The position numbers and the translations under genes are program-made. This document shows, piece by piece, positions 46,823 through 57,034 of a DNA stretch of 64,000 nucleotides (within the stretch, counting starts at the first letter, position 1; each line of letters starts with the position of its first letter). The stretch is taken from contig OY282458.1 of the NCBI GenBank assembly GCA_958296245.1, forward strand, positions 2,036,197-2,100,196. Reading direction: 5' to 3'. The notes below the pieces were generated by a model, which was not told the origin of the DNA, made no database searches, and saw only the letters and a program-made list of their open reading frames with translations. The stretch comes from an uncultured Dehalococcoidia bacterium. Lineage in GTDB: Bacteria > Chloroflexota > Dehalococcoidia > Lucifugimonadales > G958296245.

Positions 46823-48433
46823 ATGCTTAACCTTCTCACAGATCCCCTAATACGATACGACCGATCCGGGCATGGCGAGGCCTCCCTGCCTGAAGTTTAC
46901 GCCGCGCTGGTGGCCGACGAGGTTGAAGCCTTCCCTGCTCTGCGCCCCCACCAGCGCCACGCCTGGCACGCCTTCCTGGTCCAACTGGGCGCGATGGCCA
47001 TGCACCGAGCCGGCCTGGAGGATCTGCCTACGACCGCCGGGGAATGGGCCAACATCATCCGCGGCCTCACCGGAAAGGACTTCCCCGGCGACGAGCCGTG
47101 GCATTTGGTGGTGGACGACATCACCAAGCCCGCCTTCATGCAGCCACCCGCCAAAGACTGGACAAAGTACGACAAGAAGGAACTATTTCAGTCACCTGAT
47201 GCGCTGGATATGCTGGACACAGCCAAGAATCACGATTTGAAAACATTGGTGGCAATCGATGCAAAAGCCGAGGATTGGATATTTGCGCTGATTGCCATGC
47301 AAACAATGAACGGCCAAGTTGGCCGAGGTAATTACCCCATAGCCCGGATGAACAGCGGCGACGGTAGTCGCACTGCGTTTAGTATTACTCCATTTCTTCG
47401 TACAGGTGGGCGTATCCAGCGCGACATTAGTGTCTTGTTGGCTCGTTCGTCGGAAATCATGGAGGAACTGCCATTCAACTGGGACGGGCTGGGGCTTTTG
47501 TGGACAAAGCAGTGGGATGGTGAAAGGGAGAAATTACCTCTCAGATCCCTTCATCCGTTCTTCATAGAAGTGTGCCGCCGACGCCGATTATCAGTTGACG
47601 GCAACTCGTGTCTCTACGCAATGAAAGCCCCCAGTGAAGGACGCCTGGTTGCAGCGGCTAAAAATCGAGGGGTGGTTGGCGATCCTTGGACGCTGATCAA
47701 CTTGGCAGACAAGAATGGTGCCAAGGCTCTGACTTTGCAATCTGGCAGTTTCAGCTATAGAGAAGTTACCAAATACCTGACGTCGGGAGACTGGAAACGT
47801 CCAATTCTATCTCGTCCTATGCAAGGGGAAAAGAACATCAGTCTGACGATGCTTGGGATTCGACGGAAGAAGGGCGGACAAACAGAGGGTTACTACGAAC
47901 GCGTCGTTCCAGTTCGATCAGAGAGACTTCGCACTGCAATGCTTCGAGGTGCGGTGGGCCTTGATTCAGACGACTTGGGAATCATCTCCCAAGGCCGTAT
48001 TACGCAGGTAGGCAAGGTGCAAGCAATACTCAGGGATGCCGTCGCAACTTTCATTGCTCGCGGCAAGAACCTCAAAACCGACCTGACCCCAAAGGAACGC
48101 CAGCGTGTTAGGACTGATGCCACAATTTGGTCAAACCGCCTCGACGAAATCGTTGACGCCACCTTTTTCGACGACCTGCAAGACGAGTTCGAGGCCCCGG
48201 AGAACGAGCGACAGGGCATCCGCCGCCGATGGCTGCTTAACGATGAGGACAAGAGCGGCATAGTGAACCACGCCCGGGCTCTGCTCTACGATGCCGAGGA
48301 TTCGCTGCCCTGTCCGGCCATATCCCGCTACAAGGCGCGAGTCAATGCCGAAGGGTTGTTCGAGGGGCGGTTGCGCGGGAACCGCGGGTTGCCGGACCTG
48401 TTTACAAAAAGTGATGAGGAGGTCCAGGAGTGA
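46823..48433 (+). CDS. cas8e: Cascade large subunit Cas8e (Cse1/CasA)
   Basis: The 536-residue protein starts MLNLLTDPLIRYDRSG, the usual Cse1 beginning, and has WHAFLVQLGAMAMHRAG, TKPAFMQPPA, and a C-terminal four-helix region with DLQDEFEAPEN. It recognises the PAM and recruits Cas3. By eye, about 47160-48170 is clearly less GC-rich than both ends of the gene, which suggests replacement of the middle segment by recombination. Its stop overlaps the next start by 4 bp. Confidence 0.93.
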   Translation: MLNLLTDPLIRYDRSGHGEASLPEVYAALVADEVEAFPALRPHQRHAWHAFLVQLGAMAMHRAGLEDLPTTAGEWANIIRGLTGKDFPGDEPWHLVVDDITKPAFMQPPAKDWTKYDKKELFQSPDALDMLDTAKNHDLKTLVAIDAKAEDWIFALIAMQTMNGQVGRGNYPIARMNSGDGSRTAFSITPFLRTGGRIQRDISVLLARSSEIMEELPFNWDGLGLLWTKQWDGEREKLPLRSLHPFFIEVCRRRRLSVDGNSCLYAMKAPSEGRLVAAAKNRGVVGDPWTLINLADKNGAKALTLQSGSFSYREVTKYLTSGDWKRPILSRPMQGEKNISLTMLGIRRKKGGQTEGYYERVVPVRSERLRTAMLRGAVGLDSDDLGIISQGRITQVGKVQAILRDAVATFIARGKNLKTDLTPKERQRVRTDATIWSNRLDEIVDATFFDDLQDEFEAPENERQGIRRRWLLNDEDKSGIVNHARALLYDAEDSLPCPAISRYKARVNAEGLFEGRLRGNRGLPDLFTKSDEEVQE

Positions 48434-49047
48434 CCACTACGGAAATTGCTCAATCGGCTGACGCTCAGGAACAGCGCGGGCGGGTGCAATCTTGGGGTGA
48501 CGTAGTGAGCTTGGCTAGCAGTATAGCCCAGCTTGCCGAACGTCACCGCGGCGACCTAGCCGAGTTGCGGCGGATGGACCCCGACCATCCGGACGCGGCG
48601 GCCTTCTGGCGGCTGCTGGCGTCCCGTGACCTGCTGGGCAACCCCGTCGTCGAAAGCAAGTGGGCGCTCATCCTACACGGCATCGCGCTGATGACTCCGA
48701 CAACCGGCGGAGACGGCCATGAGCGTACCGCCCACGATGGTTCTGTTCCCGTGGGACAGGCGTTGTTCCTCGGCGGTGAGGCGCAGCGGAAACAAGCCTT
48801 TTACAGCGAGGCGCGGCTCAACCGGCTACTGACGGCCCGGGGGCCGATGCTGAGGGACCTGCTGGCACGTATGTTCAGGATGCTCGCCACATCCGGGGCG
48901 TCTTTCGACTGGCGCGAAATGGCCTGGTTCATCCTCAACGAAGGCTACAACGAAGACAAGGCCGAACAGGGCCGCCGCAGCATCGCTCGCGGCTACTACC
49001 AGGCGGAACGGCGCAGCTCACAACAATCAGACAGTCAAGGAGAATGA
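48430..49047 (+). CDS. cas11e: Cascade small subunit Cas11e (Cse2/CasB)
   Basis: The 205-residue helical protein has the Cse2 pattern: DLAELRRMDPDHPDAAAFWRLLA near residues 38-60, an ALILHGIALM helix, and a C-terminal FDWREMAWFILNEGYNEDKA. It forms the dimer along the belly of Cascade that stabilises the R-loop. Start GTG 48430 overlaps the cas8e stop. The order cas8e-cas11-cas7-cas5-cas6 is canonical for type I-E. Confidence 0.92.
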   Translation: MTTTEIAQSADAQEQRGRVQSWGDVVSLASSIAQLAERHRGDLAELRRMDPDHPDAAAFWRLLASRDLLGNPVVESKWALILHGIALMTPTTGGDGHERTAHDGSVPVGQALFLGGEAQRKQAFYSEARLNRLLTARGPMLRDLLARMFRMLATSGASFDWREMAWFILNEGYNEDKAEQGRRSIARGYYQAERRSSQQSDSQGE

Positions 49048-49049
49048 CA

Positions 49050-50210
49050 ATGACAACCCCAAGGTTCCTGCAAATCCACACCCTGCACTCCTACCCGGCG
49101 GCGCTGCTGAACCGCGACGACAGCGGCTTGGCCAAAAGGATGCCATTCGGCGGCGCGGTCCGAACCCGCATATCGTCCCAGTGCCTCAAGCGCCACTGGC
49201 GAAAGGCAGAGGACGAGTTCTCTTTGAAGAACATTGAGGGTTTTACCGATTCCGTGCGCTCACGAAATGCAGTCTCTCTGGGTGTGATAGAACCACTACG
49301 AAATGACAAAGCAGTTAGCGAGGAAGTTTTGCAAGCGGTTGAGGAGGTTTTTCAGGAGAAGGTCTATAGTGACAGCGGTACTCAGCCTTTGCTGCTTGGC
49401 TTACCCGAAGTGGAGTACTTGAAGAAAAAAGCCGCCGCTATCATCGAATGCTCGAATGACGCCAAAACCGCTAGCGACGCTGCTAATCTGTTATTCAGTA
49501 CGCAACGCCGCAACGAAGAACACGACAATTTCCGGGCTTTTAGGGAACAGACCAAATTCCCCGGAGGGCTAATCAGCGCACTGTTTGGAAGAATGATGAC
49601 CTCAGACCCCGGCGCAAACATCGAGGCCGCCATCCACGTGGCCCACGCCTTCACAGTGCACCTAGAAGAGAATGAAAGCGACTTCTGGGCTGCGGTGGAC
49701 GACCTTCCGAAAGAAGAAGAAGGTTCTGGTGCGGCGCATTTGAATGACATGGAGCTGACCGCCGGGCTGTTCTACGGCTACGTTGTGGTGGACGTTCCGG
49801 GGCTGGTATCAAACCTGGAGGGCTGCCAGGCCGAGGAATGGGAAAACACCGACCGGGAACTGGCCGCCAAGGTTGTCGAACACCTGACCCACCTCATCGC
49901 CACTGTGTCCCCCGGCGCCAAGCTCGGCTCCACCGCACCCTATGCCTGCGCCGACCTCGTGTTGATCGAAGCGGGCAGCCGCCAGCCCCGCAGCCTCGCC
50001 AATGCCTACCGCGACCCGTCAAGAGCACAGGTCACCGACGCCACAGATGCCCTGGTCGGGTATCTGGGCAAGCTGGACAATGCCTATGGCGCAAAGGAGG
50101 CCCGCCGGGTGATGTCCGTGGAGGACTGCGAAATCCCCAATGCGGAACGCCTGTGCCTGGACGACCTGGCATCCTGGGCGGCTGACGCCATCCGCAACGC
50201 CAAGGTGTAA
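49050..50210 (+). CDS. cas7e: Cascade backbone subunit Cas7e (Cse4/CasC)
   Basis: The 386-residue protein begins with LQIHTLHSYPAALLNRDDSG and GGAVRTRISSQCLKRHWRKA, the start of Cas7e. Near the C-terminus it has PGAKLGSTAPYACADLVLIE. Six copies coat the guide and flip out every sixth base. AAGGAG at 49037-49042 favours ATG 49050 over 49044. The segment about 49200-49750 looks less GC-rich than the rest, similar to the pattern in cas8e. Confidence 0.93.
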   Translation: MTTPRFLQIHTLHSYPAALLNRDDSGLAKRMPFGGAVRTRISSQCLKRHWRKAEDEFSLKNIEGFTDSVRSRNAVSLGVIEPLRNDKAVSEEVLQAVEEVFQEKVYSDSGTQPLLLGLPEVEYLKKKAAAIIECSNDAKTASDAANLLFSTQRRNEEHDNFRAFREQTKFPGGLISALFGRMMTSDPGANIEAAIHVAHAFTVHLEENESDFWAAVDDLPKEEEGSGAAHLNDMELTAGLFYGYVVVDVPGLVSNLEGCQAEEWENTDRELAAKVVEHLTHLIATVSPGAKLGSTAPYACADLVLIEAGSRQPRSLANAYRDPSRAQVTDATDALVGYLGKLDNAYGAKEARRVMSVEDCEIPNAERLCLDDLASWAADAIRNAKV

Positions 50211-50983
50211 TGATGGCCAGGCATTTGATAATCAATCTGGAATCGCCGTTGATGGCCTTCGGGGGGGAGACCATCGACTATCTCGGCGTCATCCGGCCCT
50301 TTCCGGCAGCGTCGATGATCACCGGGCTGCTGGCAAATGCGCTGGGCTGGCGGCGCGTCGAGCGACAGCGGCACCAGGGCTTGCAGGACCAGATGGTCTT
50401 CGCCGCCCGCATCGACAGGGAACCCCACGGTGGCCTCAGCACGCGAGACTTCCAGACCGCACAACTGGCCGCCAACGACAAGGGTTGGACCACCAGGGGC
50501 GCGCCGGAGAAACGGGCCGGAGGAGCCCCTACCTATAACGCCCCACACCTGCGTTACCGCGACTACTGGGTTGATATGCGCGTGACCGTTGCCCTACGGC
50601 TGGAGCCGATAGACGGGGATCCGACACTGGACGGGCTGGAAAAAGCCCTGGAAGAACCGGCGCGTCCGCTGTTCATCGGGCGCAAGCCTTGTCTGCCGTC
50701 CAGCCGGCTGTTCGCCGGGTTCAGGGATGGAGATACGTCGCTGGCGGCGCTGCTGGCGCATCCCCTGCCGGACGAGACGGCCAGCCGCGCCGCCGTGAAG
50801 ACCCTCTGGCCTGAGGCGGAAGGCTTACCGGAGATTGAAGCCAGCCGCGCCTATATGCTCACCGACCAGCGCAACTGGACTTCCGGCCTTCATGGAGGCG
50901 GCAGGCCGGTATGCGAAGGCGCTATTGACCGGGATAAGTTCGCCGTAGAAGCCGCGTCTCCGGAGAAGGAAGAGCAGACATGA
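50210..50983 (+). CDS. cas5e: Cascade subunit Cas5e (CasD)
   Basis: The 257-residue RAMP protein starts MMARHLIINLESPLMAFGGE and has PFPAASMITGLLANALGW. It then has TYNAPHLRYRDYWVDMRVTV and the ARPLFIGRKPCLPSSRL segment typical of Cas5e. It binds the 5' handle of the crRNA. ATG 50210 shares a base with the cas7e stop. The 3' end overlaps cas6e by 4 bp. Confidence 0.92.
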   Translation: MMARHLIINLESPLMAFGGETIDYLGVIRPFPAASMITGLLANALGWRRVERQRHQGLQDQMVFAARIDREPHGGLSTRDFQTAQLAANDKGWTTRGAPEKRAGGAPTYNAPHLRYRDYWVDMRVTVALRLEPIDGDPTLDGLEKALEEPARPLFIGRKPCLPSSRLFAGFRDGDTSLAALLAHPLPDETASRAAVKTLWPEAEGLPEIEASRAYMLTDQRNWTSGLHGGGRPVCEGAIDRDKFAVEAASPEKEEQT

Positions 50984-51735
50984 CCATAGCAACCAGCGCC
51001 GCCCCGGAAACGGCCACCCTGCAAATGGTCCGCGCCGAGGTCAGGGTGCGCGAGTTCCAACGTTGGATGGGGACGAGGCGTCTGCAAGACCCGGACCATG
51101 CGATGCACTGTTTGTTGACCGAGTGCTTCGGGGACCTGGCGCCCAAGCCGTTCCGGTTGATAGCCCCCCGCGGCGCGTCAACCGGCTGCCTTTACGGGTA
51201 CGGGCGGGCGGGCGCCGATGCCCTGCGAGAGTCGGCCGACATCTGCGCCGACCCTCTCCAGGCCCAAATCATCCCTGCCTCGACCATCGACAGCAAGCTG
51301 ATGCCCCAGCAGTGGACGGCGGGTAAACGCCTCGGATTCGAGGTCCGTATCCGGCCTGTGGTGCGCCGTACCTGCAACGCCAAAGACCGACCCAAGAAAG
51401 AGTGTGACGCCTTCCTTCACGAGGCCCTCCAATACCCGGAAAAGGGCGGTATGAAACGGGGCCGGGAACAGGTGTATGCCGAGTGGCTATCTGGGCGGCT
51501 TGACCGTAAGGGCGCAGCAATACTGGACTTTGAGAATACCAAGCTGATGTCTTTCCAACGCACCCGCGCTGTCCGCAAGCTGCGCGCCCGCCACAGCGAG
51601 GGCCCCGACGCGGTGATGCGTGGTGTCCTAACCGTCACAGACTCCGCAGCCTTCGCCGCCCTGTTGTCCCATGGCATCGGCCGTCACCGGGCCTATGGCT
51701 ATGGGATGCTGCTTTTGCGTCCGCCCCGCGAGTGA
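50980..51735 (+). CDS. cas6e: crRNA-processing endoribonuclease Cas6e (Cse3/CasE)
   Basis: The 251-residue double-RRM protein has WMGTRRLQDPDHAMHCLLTECFGD near the N-terminus, which contains the conserved catalytic-region histidine. It has the C-terminal glycine-rich SHGIGRHRAYGYGMLLLRPP loop that defines Cas6e. It cuts pre-crRNA on the 3' side of the repeat hairpin, leaving an AUAGACC-N handle here. The 130-bp gap to cas1 is unusual in this otherwise overlapping operon and holds repeat-like sequences. Confidence 0.92.
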   Translation: MTIATSAAPETATLQMVRAEVRVREFQRWMGTRRLQDPDHAMHCLLTECFGDLAPKPFRLIAPRGASTGCLYGYGRAGADALRESADICADPLQAQIIPASTIDSKLMPQQWTAGKRLGFEVRIRPVVRRTCNAKDRPKKECDAFLHEALQYPEKGGMKRGREQVYAEWLSGRLDRKGAAILDFENTKLMSFQRTRAVRKLRARHSEGPDAVMRGVLTVTDSAAFAALLSHGIGRHRAYGYGMLLLRPPRE

Positions 51736-51773
51736 GGTTTTCTCCTGCACTTTAACAACCGAATAGCTGCGTC

Positions 51774-51861
51774 CCGGTTCCCCGCAAACGCGGGGGCATG
51801 CCCTGGGACGGGATGTTCGCCGAGACTCGAAAATGCATTCTTGCATACGCGGGGAAGGGAG
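51774..51861 (+). CRISPR. Degenerate CRISPR repeat-like pair between cas6e and cas1
   Basis: 51774-51801 (GGTTCCCC-GCAAACGCGGGGGCAT core) resembles the array repeat with one deletion and a few substitutions. About 60 bp downstream, GCATACGCGGGGA (51843-51855) matches the 3' half of the repeat hairpin in 12 of 13 positions. The spacing equals one repeat-spacer unit. The first element is also framed by GTCCC/GGGAC, so a larger RNA hairpin is possible. A relic array or regulatory RNA is inferred; no target was identified. Confidence 0.45.
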
Positions 51862-51869
51862 ATTGCCCA

Positions 51870-52787
51870 ATGCTGAGAGGGCGCTTAGGACTGGAGACTG
51901 CCAGGATACCCCATGCCGACCGGCACGGGCTTTTGTGGCTATCCAGGGGCGCGCTTACCGTGCGCGACGGTACGCTGCGCTTCGAGCGGCTTGGAGAGCC
52001 GGACGGCGGCAGCTCGTTGGAAGCCGGCGAGTACGGCATCCCGTTCCAGTCCCTGTCCATGGTCCTGCTAGGGCCGGGATCTACGGTGAGCCATGACGCC
52101 TTGCGGTTGATGGCGCGCCACGGTACGGCGCTGGTCGCTGTAGGCGAGGACGGCGTACGGTGCTACACCGCACCCCCGTTGATGTCTGACACGTCGGACA
52201 TTGCCCGGAAGCAGATGCAGGCATGGGCCGATGCTGATGGAAGCCGCATGACCATTGCCAGGAAGATGTATGCCCTGCGGTTGGGGGAGGTGCTGCCCCA
52301 GCAGAACCTCCCGGCGCTGCGCGGCGTCGAAGGCGCCCGCATGAAGCGGACCTACCAGACCCTGGCGCAACGCTACGGCATTCCCTGGAGGGGGCGCCGC
52401 TACGACCGGAACGATCCGACGTGGGCGGACATTCCCAATCAGGCTATCAACCACGCTTCGGTGGCCGTGACCTCGGCGGCCGTAATTGCCGTTACGGCGG
52501 TGGGCGCAATCCCCCAGTTGGGTTTCATTCACGAACACAGCGGCGAGGCCTTTGTCTTGGACATTGCCGACCTGTTCCGGGACACCATCCTGTTGCCCGC
52601 AGCGTTCCAGTCGGCCAGGGCCGTGATGAACAACCCCGCGCTGAACATCGAGCGGCACACCAGGCGCACCACTGGGGAATTGCTCCGCGCCAAGCGCGTG
52701 ATCCCCAAGATGATCGACCGCATCAAGACCCTCTTCGACGATGTAGTTCTCCCCGATGATGGGCGGGAAGCCCCTACGGAAGAGTAG
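51870..52787 (+). CDS. cas1: CRISPR adaptation integrase Cas1 (type I-E)
   Basis: ATG 51870 (MLRGRLGLETARIPHADRHG) gives 305 residues, the normal Cas1e length; GGGAGA precedes it. The frame is open from 51798, but that part is non-coding repeat-like DNA. Conserved features are GPGSTVSHDALRLMARHG, NHASVAVTSAAVIAV, and the catalytic GFIHEHSGEAFVLDIADLFRD carrying the active-site H and D. With Cas2 it integrates spacers at the leader end of the array. Confidence 0.95.
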   Translation: MLRGRLGLETARIPHADRHGLLWLSRGALTVRDGTLRFERLGEPDGGSSLEAGEYGIPFQSLSMVLLGPGSTVSHDALRLMARHGTALVAVGEDGVRCYTAPPLMSDTSDIARKQMQAWADADGSRMTIARKMYALRLGEVLPQQNLPALRGVEGARMKRTYQTLAQRYGIPWRGRRYDRNDPTWADIPNQAINHASVAVTSAAVIAVTAVGAIPQLGFIHEHSGEAFVLDIADLFRDTILLPAAFQSARAVMNNPALNIERHTRRTTGELLRAKRVIPKMIDRIKTLFDDVVLPDDGREAPTEE

Positions 52788-52808
52788 GACGAAGATGAGG
52801 AATAGAAC

Positions 52809-53096
52809 ATGACCGTGGTTGTTACCGTCAACGTGGAGGCTCGTTATCGGGGATTCCTGACCTCAGCGATGCTGGAAATAGCGCCCGGAGTATACACCTC
52901 CCCGCAAATGACCAGTGGGATAAGAGAAAGGATCTGGGATGTTCTGTCCCGGTGGTATTACGAGCTTGGCCAAGGTTCGATAGTGATGACTTGGCGGGAC
53001 TCTACAGCCGTAGGCGAGCAGCGGATCCGCACCCTGGGCGAAGCCCCGAAGGACATCGTAGATGCCGATGGCGTCTACCTAGTAAAGTACCGCTAA
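52809..53096 (+). CDS. cas2: CRISPR adaptation protein Cas2 (type I-E)
   Basis: The 95-residue protein is full length for Cas2e: VVVTVNVEARYRGFLTSAMLEIAPGVYTS, IRERIWDVL and a C-terminal GVYLVKYR strand. It has no DnaQ extension. The stop codon is only 6 bp before the first CRISPR repeat, so any leader signals must lie inside this gene. Confidence 0.93.
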   Translation: MTVVVTVNVEARYRGFLTSAMLEIAPGVYTSPQMTSGIRERIWDVLSRWYYELGQGSIVMTWRDSTAVGEQRIRTLGEAPKDIVDADGVYLVKYR

Positions 53097-53102
53097 GCAA
53101 GG

Positions 53103-56100
53103 GGTTCCCCCGCACACGCGGGGATAGACCGTTACCCGAATCCCTGTCGGGAGAGTTAAGCACGGTTCCCCCGCACACGCGGGGATAGACCGTATCATCC
53201 CGCAAGACTTCATCCAGGAAGAGAGGTTCCCCCGCACACGCGGGGATAGACCGTCGGCGCGCTGGTCAACGCCCGGCTCGCGGCCGGTTCCCCCGCACAC
53301 GCGGGGATAGACCTCGGCCAGCTCTTTCCGAGGAGACCCGCCCCTCGGTTCCCCCGCACACGCGGGGATAGACCGTCCGACCTGGCCGGCTGGAGGGCCT
53401 TGGTCAAGGTTCCCCCGCACACGCGGGGATAGACCGTCGGCAAGCACGTTCAGACGCTGAGCTCGGCAGGTTCCCCCGCACACGCGGGGATAGACCCTGC
53501 GCCGTCGAAGATGTCATCCTTGCCTCGCTGGTTCCCCCGCACACGCGGGGATAGACCGCACGAGGCCACAACGACCTACCGACGGCATACGGTTCCCCCG
53601 CACACGCGGGGATAGACCGTACGCACGCGCCGCCGCCTCGATCTCGGCCCGGGTTCCCCCGCACACGCGGGGATAGACCGGCATCGACAGAGTGGAAGAT
53701 CAAATATGCCAAGGTTCCCCCGCACACGCGGGGATAGACCGCGGGCGTTGCGGACGTTCGGCGACCAGTTCGGGGTTCCCCCGCACACGCGGGGATAGAC
53801 CGCATGGCCGCGACCCGGTTGGCCGTGATGCCGTGGTTCCCCCGCACACGCGGGGATAGACCTCTTGGACGGCGTGACCGCCGCGCCCGCCTGGAGGTTC
53901 CCCCGCACACGCGGGGATAGACCCTTGACCCTTGTCTGGCGGCGGCTGCTGTCCGGGGTTCCCCCGCACACGCGGGGATAGACCGTCTCCAGGATAGACC
54001 TTGGCACACCTGGGGTCGGTTCCCCCGCACACGCGGGGATAGACCGCCAGGGGTCAACGGGCTGGTCGTCGTGGTGGTGGTTCCCCCGCACACGCGGGGA
54101 TAGACCCTGACGAAGCCGCTTATCAATGGCCTCGAAGTTGGTTCCCCCGCACACGCGGGGATAGACCGTAAGCATCCTCGCCGCCGCCGCGCTTTGGTGG
54201 GGTTCCCCCGCACACGCGGGGATAGACCCTCCATAGTACCGATGCAGTACGACGGAGATCAGGTTCCCCCGCACACGCGGGGATAGACCCAACGTCGGGG
54301 ATGCGATCAACGGGCTGGCGAGGGTTCCCCCGCACACGCGGGGATAGACCCCGCGCTCACGGCCATCAGCGCGAGCAGTGGAGGGTTCCCCCGCACACGC
54401 GGGGATAGACCGGTCTGTGGTTGGAGCGGCCGCGGCTATGATAGGGTTCCCCCGCACACGCGGGGATAGACCCTTATCTCGTCCTGTACGGGGTCGGGCA
54501 CTGCCGGTTCCCCCGCACACGCGGGGATAGACCCTAGACGGCGGTAGCCGGGACCGACCTATACCCGGTTCCCCCGCACACGCGGGGATAGACCGCGTGG
54601 ATGATACCAGATTCTGAGAAGAGGTTGGGTTCCCCCGCACACGCGGGGATAGACCCCCGACCGGTGAGGGTTGCAGGATTAGCCCTGAGGTTCCCCCGCA
54701 CACGCGGGGATAGACCTCATGCGGTTCATTCGCAGCGCGTCCGATGGTGGGTTCCCCCGCACACGCGGGGATAGACCGTAGCGAGGCTGCTGGAGACAGC
54801 GGCCCGGAGGGGTTCCCCCGCACACGCGGGGATAGACCGTCGAACGAGGAGGACGAGGAGGAGCCTGCGCCGGTTCCCCCGCACACGCGGGGATAGACCG
54901 TATACCACAGGAGACGGCCTTGTGCCGGGTTTGGTTCCCCCGCACACGCGGGGATAGACCCATATCTGGACAGTCGACTCGTCGCAAGGCGTAGGTTCCC
55001 CCGCACACGCGGGGATAGACCGCGAGAACGTCGAAGTAAGCGACGAGAGAGGCGGGTTCCCCCGCACACGCGGGGATAGACCCACGTGCTGGGAGGTCAT
55101 TGACGCGGCGCACGGGGTTCCCCCGCACACGCGGGGATAGACCGCCCGCTGCTCATCGTCCGTTGCCCGCCGCCCCGGTTCCCCCGCACACGCGGGGATA
55201 GACCTTCAAGGTTGCGGGCGGTCTTGACCCGCATGTTGGTTCCCCCGCACACGCGGGGATAGACCAACCCGCAGTTCGAGGGCATCAACGACTACGTGGG
55301 TTCCCCCGCACACGCGGGGATAGACCTCAGCGCTCATGTATCTGGGCGGTTTCAACCCGGGTTCCCCCGCACACGCGGGGATAGACCTCATGGTAGATGG
55401 AGACCCGCTGGCCGCCCAGGGGTTCCCCCGCACACGCGGGGATAGACCGATATGCGACCTATGGCAGCCGCACCAGTCTTGGGTTCCCCCGCACACGCGG
55501 GGATAGACCGATATGCGACCTATGGCAGCCGCACCAGTCTTGGGTTCCCCCGCACACGCGGGGATAGACCGATATGCGACCTATGGCAGCCGCACCAGTC
55601 TTGGGTTCCCCCGCACACGCGGGGATAGACCATCTACATCACGGGGGCAGGACGACAAACGAGGGGTTCCCCCGCACACGCGGGGATAGACCGCCGATGG
55701 AGGCGGCCCAGCCGCCGCCGCCCAAGGTTCCCCCGCACACGCGGGGATAGACCGCAAACGTCGCTGCCAGGCCCTCCTGGGGCAGGGGTTCCCCCGCACA
55801 CGCGGGGATAGACCGCCCAGACCGAGCTTGCTCGTGAGTAGGTTCGAGGTTCCCCCGCACACGCGGGGATAGACCTCGCACGGTTGCGCCAGCCTCTCGA
55901 CCCCGCGCGGTTCCCCCGCACACGCGGGGATAGACCGGTGGCGTTGGTGTGTCTGGAGCGTAAGGCGCTGGTTCCCCCGCACACGCGGGGATAGACCTCA
56001 AGGGTGGTCCTGGAGGAGTGCAGGTAGGCCGGTTCCCCCGCACACGCGGGGATAGACCGTGAGTGGGGTGACGGGAATGGACTTCAGAATCGGTTCCCCC

Positions 56101-57034
56101 GCACACGCGGGGATAGACCCGTCTCCTGGTGGTGCGCCAAGACCTCAGTACGGGTTCCCCCGCACACACGGGGATAGACCGGCGCGGGAGGACTGGGGGT
56201 TGATTAGGCAGTAGGTTCCCCCGCACACGCGGGGATAGACCCGCCCCACGTCGATCTATCGAACGCCGCGCTCTGGTTCCCCCGCACACGCGGGGATAGA
56301 CCCTGTTTCTACGAGGGCGTCGTTCCCCGGTCTCGGGTTCCCCCGCACACGCGGGGATAGACCTCCCCTTCAGCGCCCACCAGCGCCCCCGTAACGGGTT
56401 CCCCCGCACACGCGGGGATAGACCGAAGGCCCCAGCCGTCCCCGCCGCGTCCCCCGAGGTTCCCCCGCACACGCGGGGATAGACCCCACACCGAACACCG
56501 CCGGGCCTATTCCCCACTGGTTCCCCCGCACACGCGGGGATAGACCGATTGCCGCCCAGGTGCTTGACTCCGGCATGAAGGTTCCCCCGCACACGCGGGG
56601 ATAGACCTGGATCGGCGAGCACGAGGCGCGGCGGGTGATAGGTTCCCCCGCACACGCGGGGATAGACCGTCAGCACGGCTCGGAGGTTCGAGGGGTTTGC
56701 CGGTTCCCCCGCACACGCGGGGATAGACCTAGGGGGTGCGGGGGGTAAGCCCCGGGGGAGTCGGTTCCCCCGCACACGCGGGGATAGACCGCGCGATGCA
56801 GAGGGCGAGATTCCCCTCTCAAGGGTTCCCCCGCACACGCGGGGATAGACCCAGAAGGTGCGGAGCGAGGTCGAGATGGAGGCCGGTTCCCCCGCACACG
56901 CGGGGATAGACCGAGCATCGCCCATATCATCAGGAAGATGAAGGCGGTTCCCCCGCACACGCGGGGATAGACCCCACACCCACACGCTCTGGCCCGCCAC
57001 GTCCACGGTTCCCCTGCACATGCGGGGATTGACA
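53103..57034 (+). CRISPR. Type I-E CRISPR array, about 65 repeats
   Basis: The 28-bp repeat is GGTTCCCCCGCACACG followed by CGGGGATAGACC, with hairpin CCCCGC-ACAC-GCGGGG. Starts run from 53103 to 57007 at a regular 61-bp period, giving 65 repeats and 64 spacers of 33 nt. The first spacer base is most often G. The repeat at about 56155 has one substitution, and the last (57007) has three, including CCTGCACATG. That marks the right end as leader-distal, so transcription is rightward. Three consecutive spacers (55449, 55510, 55571) are identical. The array starts 6 bp after cas2 and ends 6 bp before the DprA-like gene's stop. Confidence 0.98.
55421..55631 (+). repeat. Triplicated repeat-spacer unit in the array
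   Basis: Spacers at 55449-55481, 55510-55542 and 55571-55603 are identical (all begin gatatgcgacctatggcagc). This shows tandem amplification within the array by recombination between repeats, not three separate acquisitions. Confidence 0.95.
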
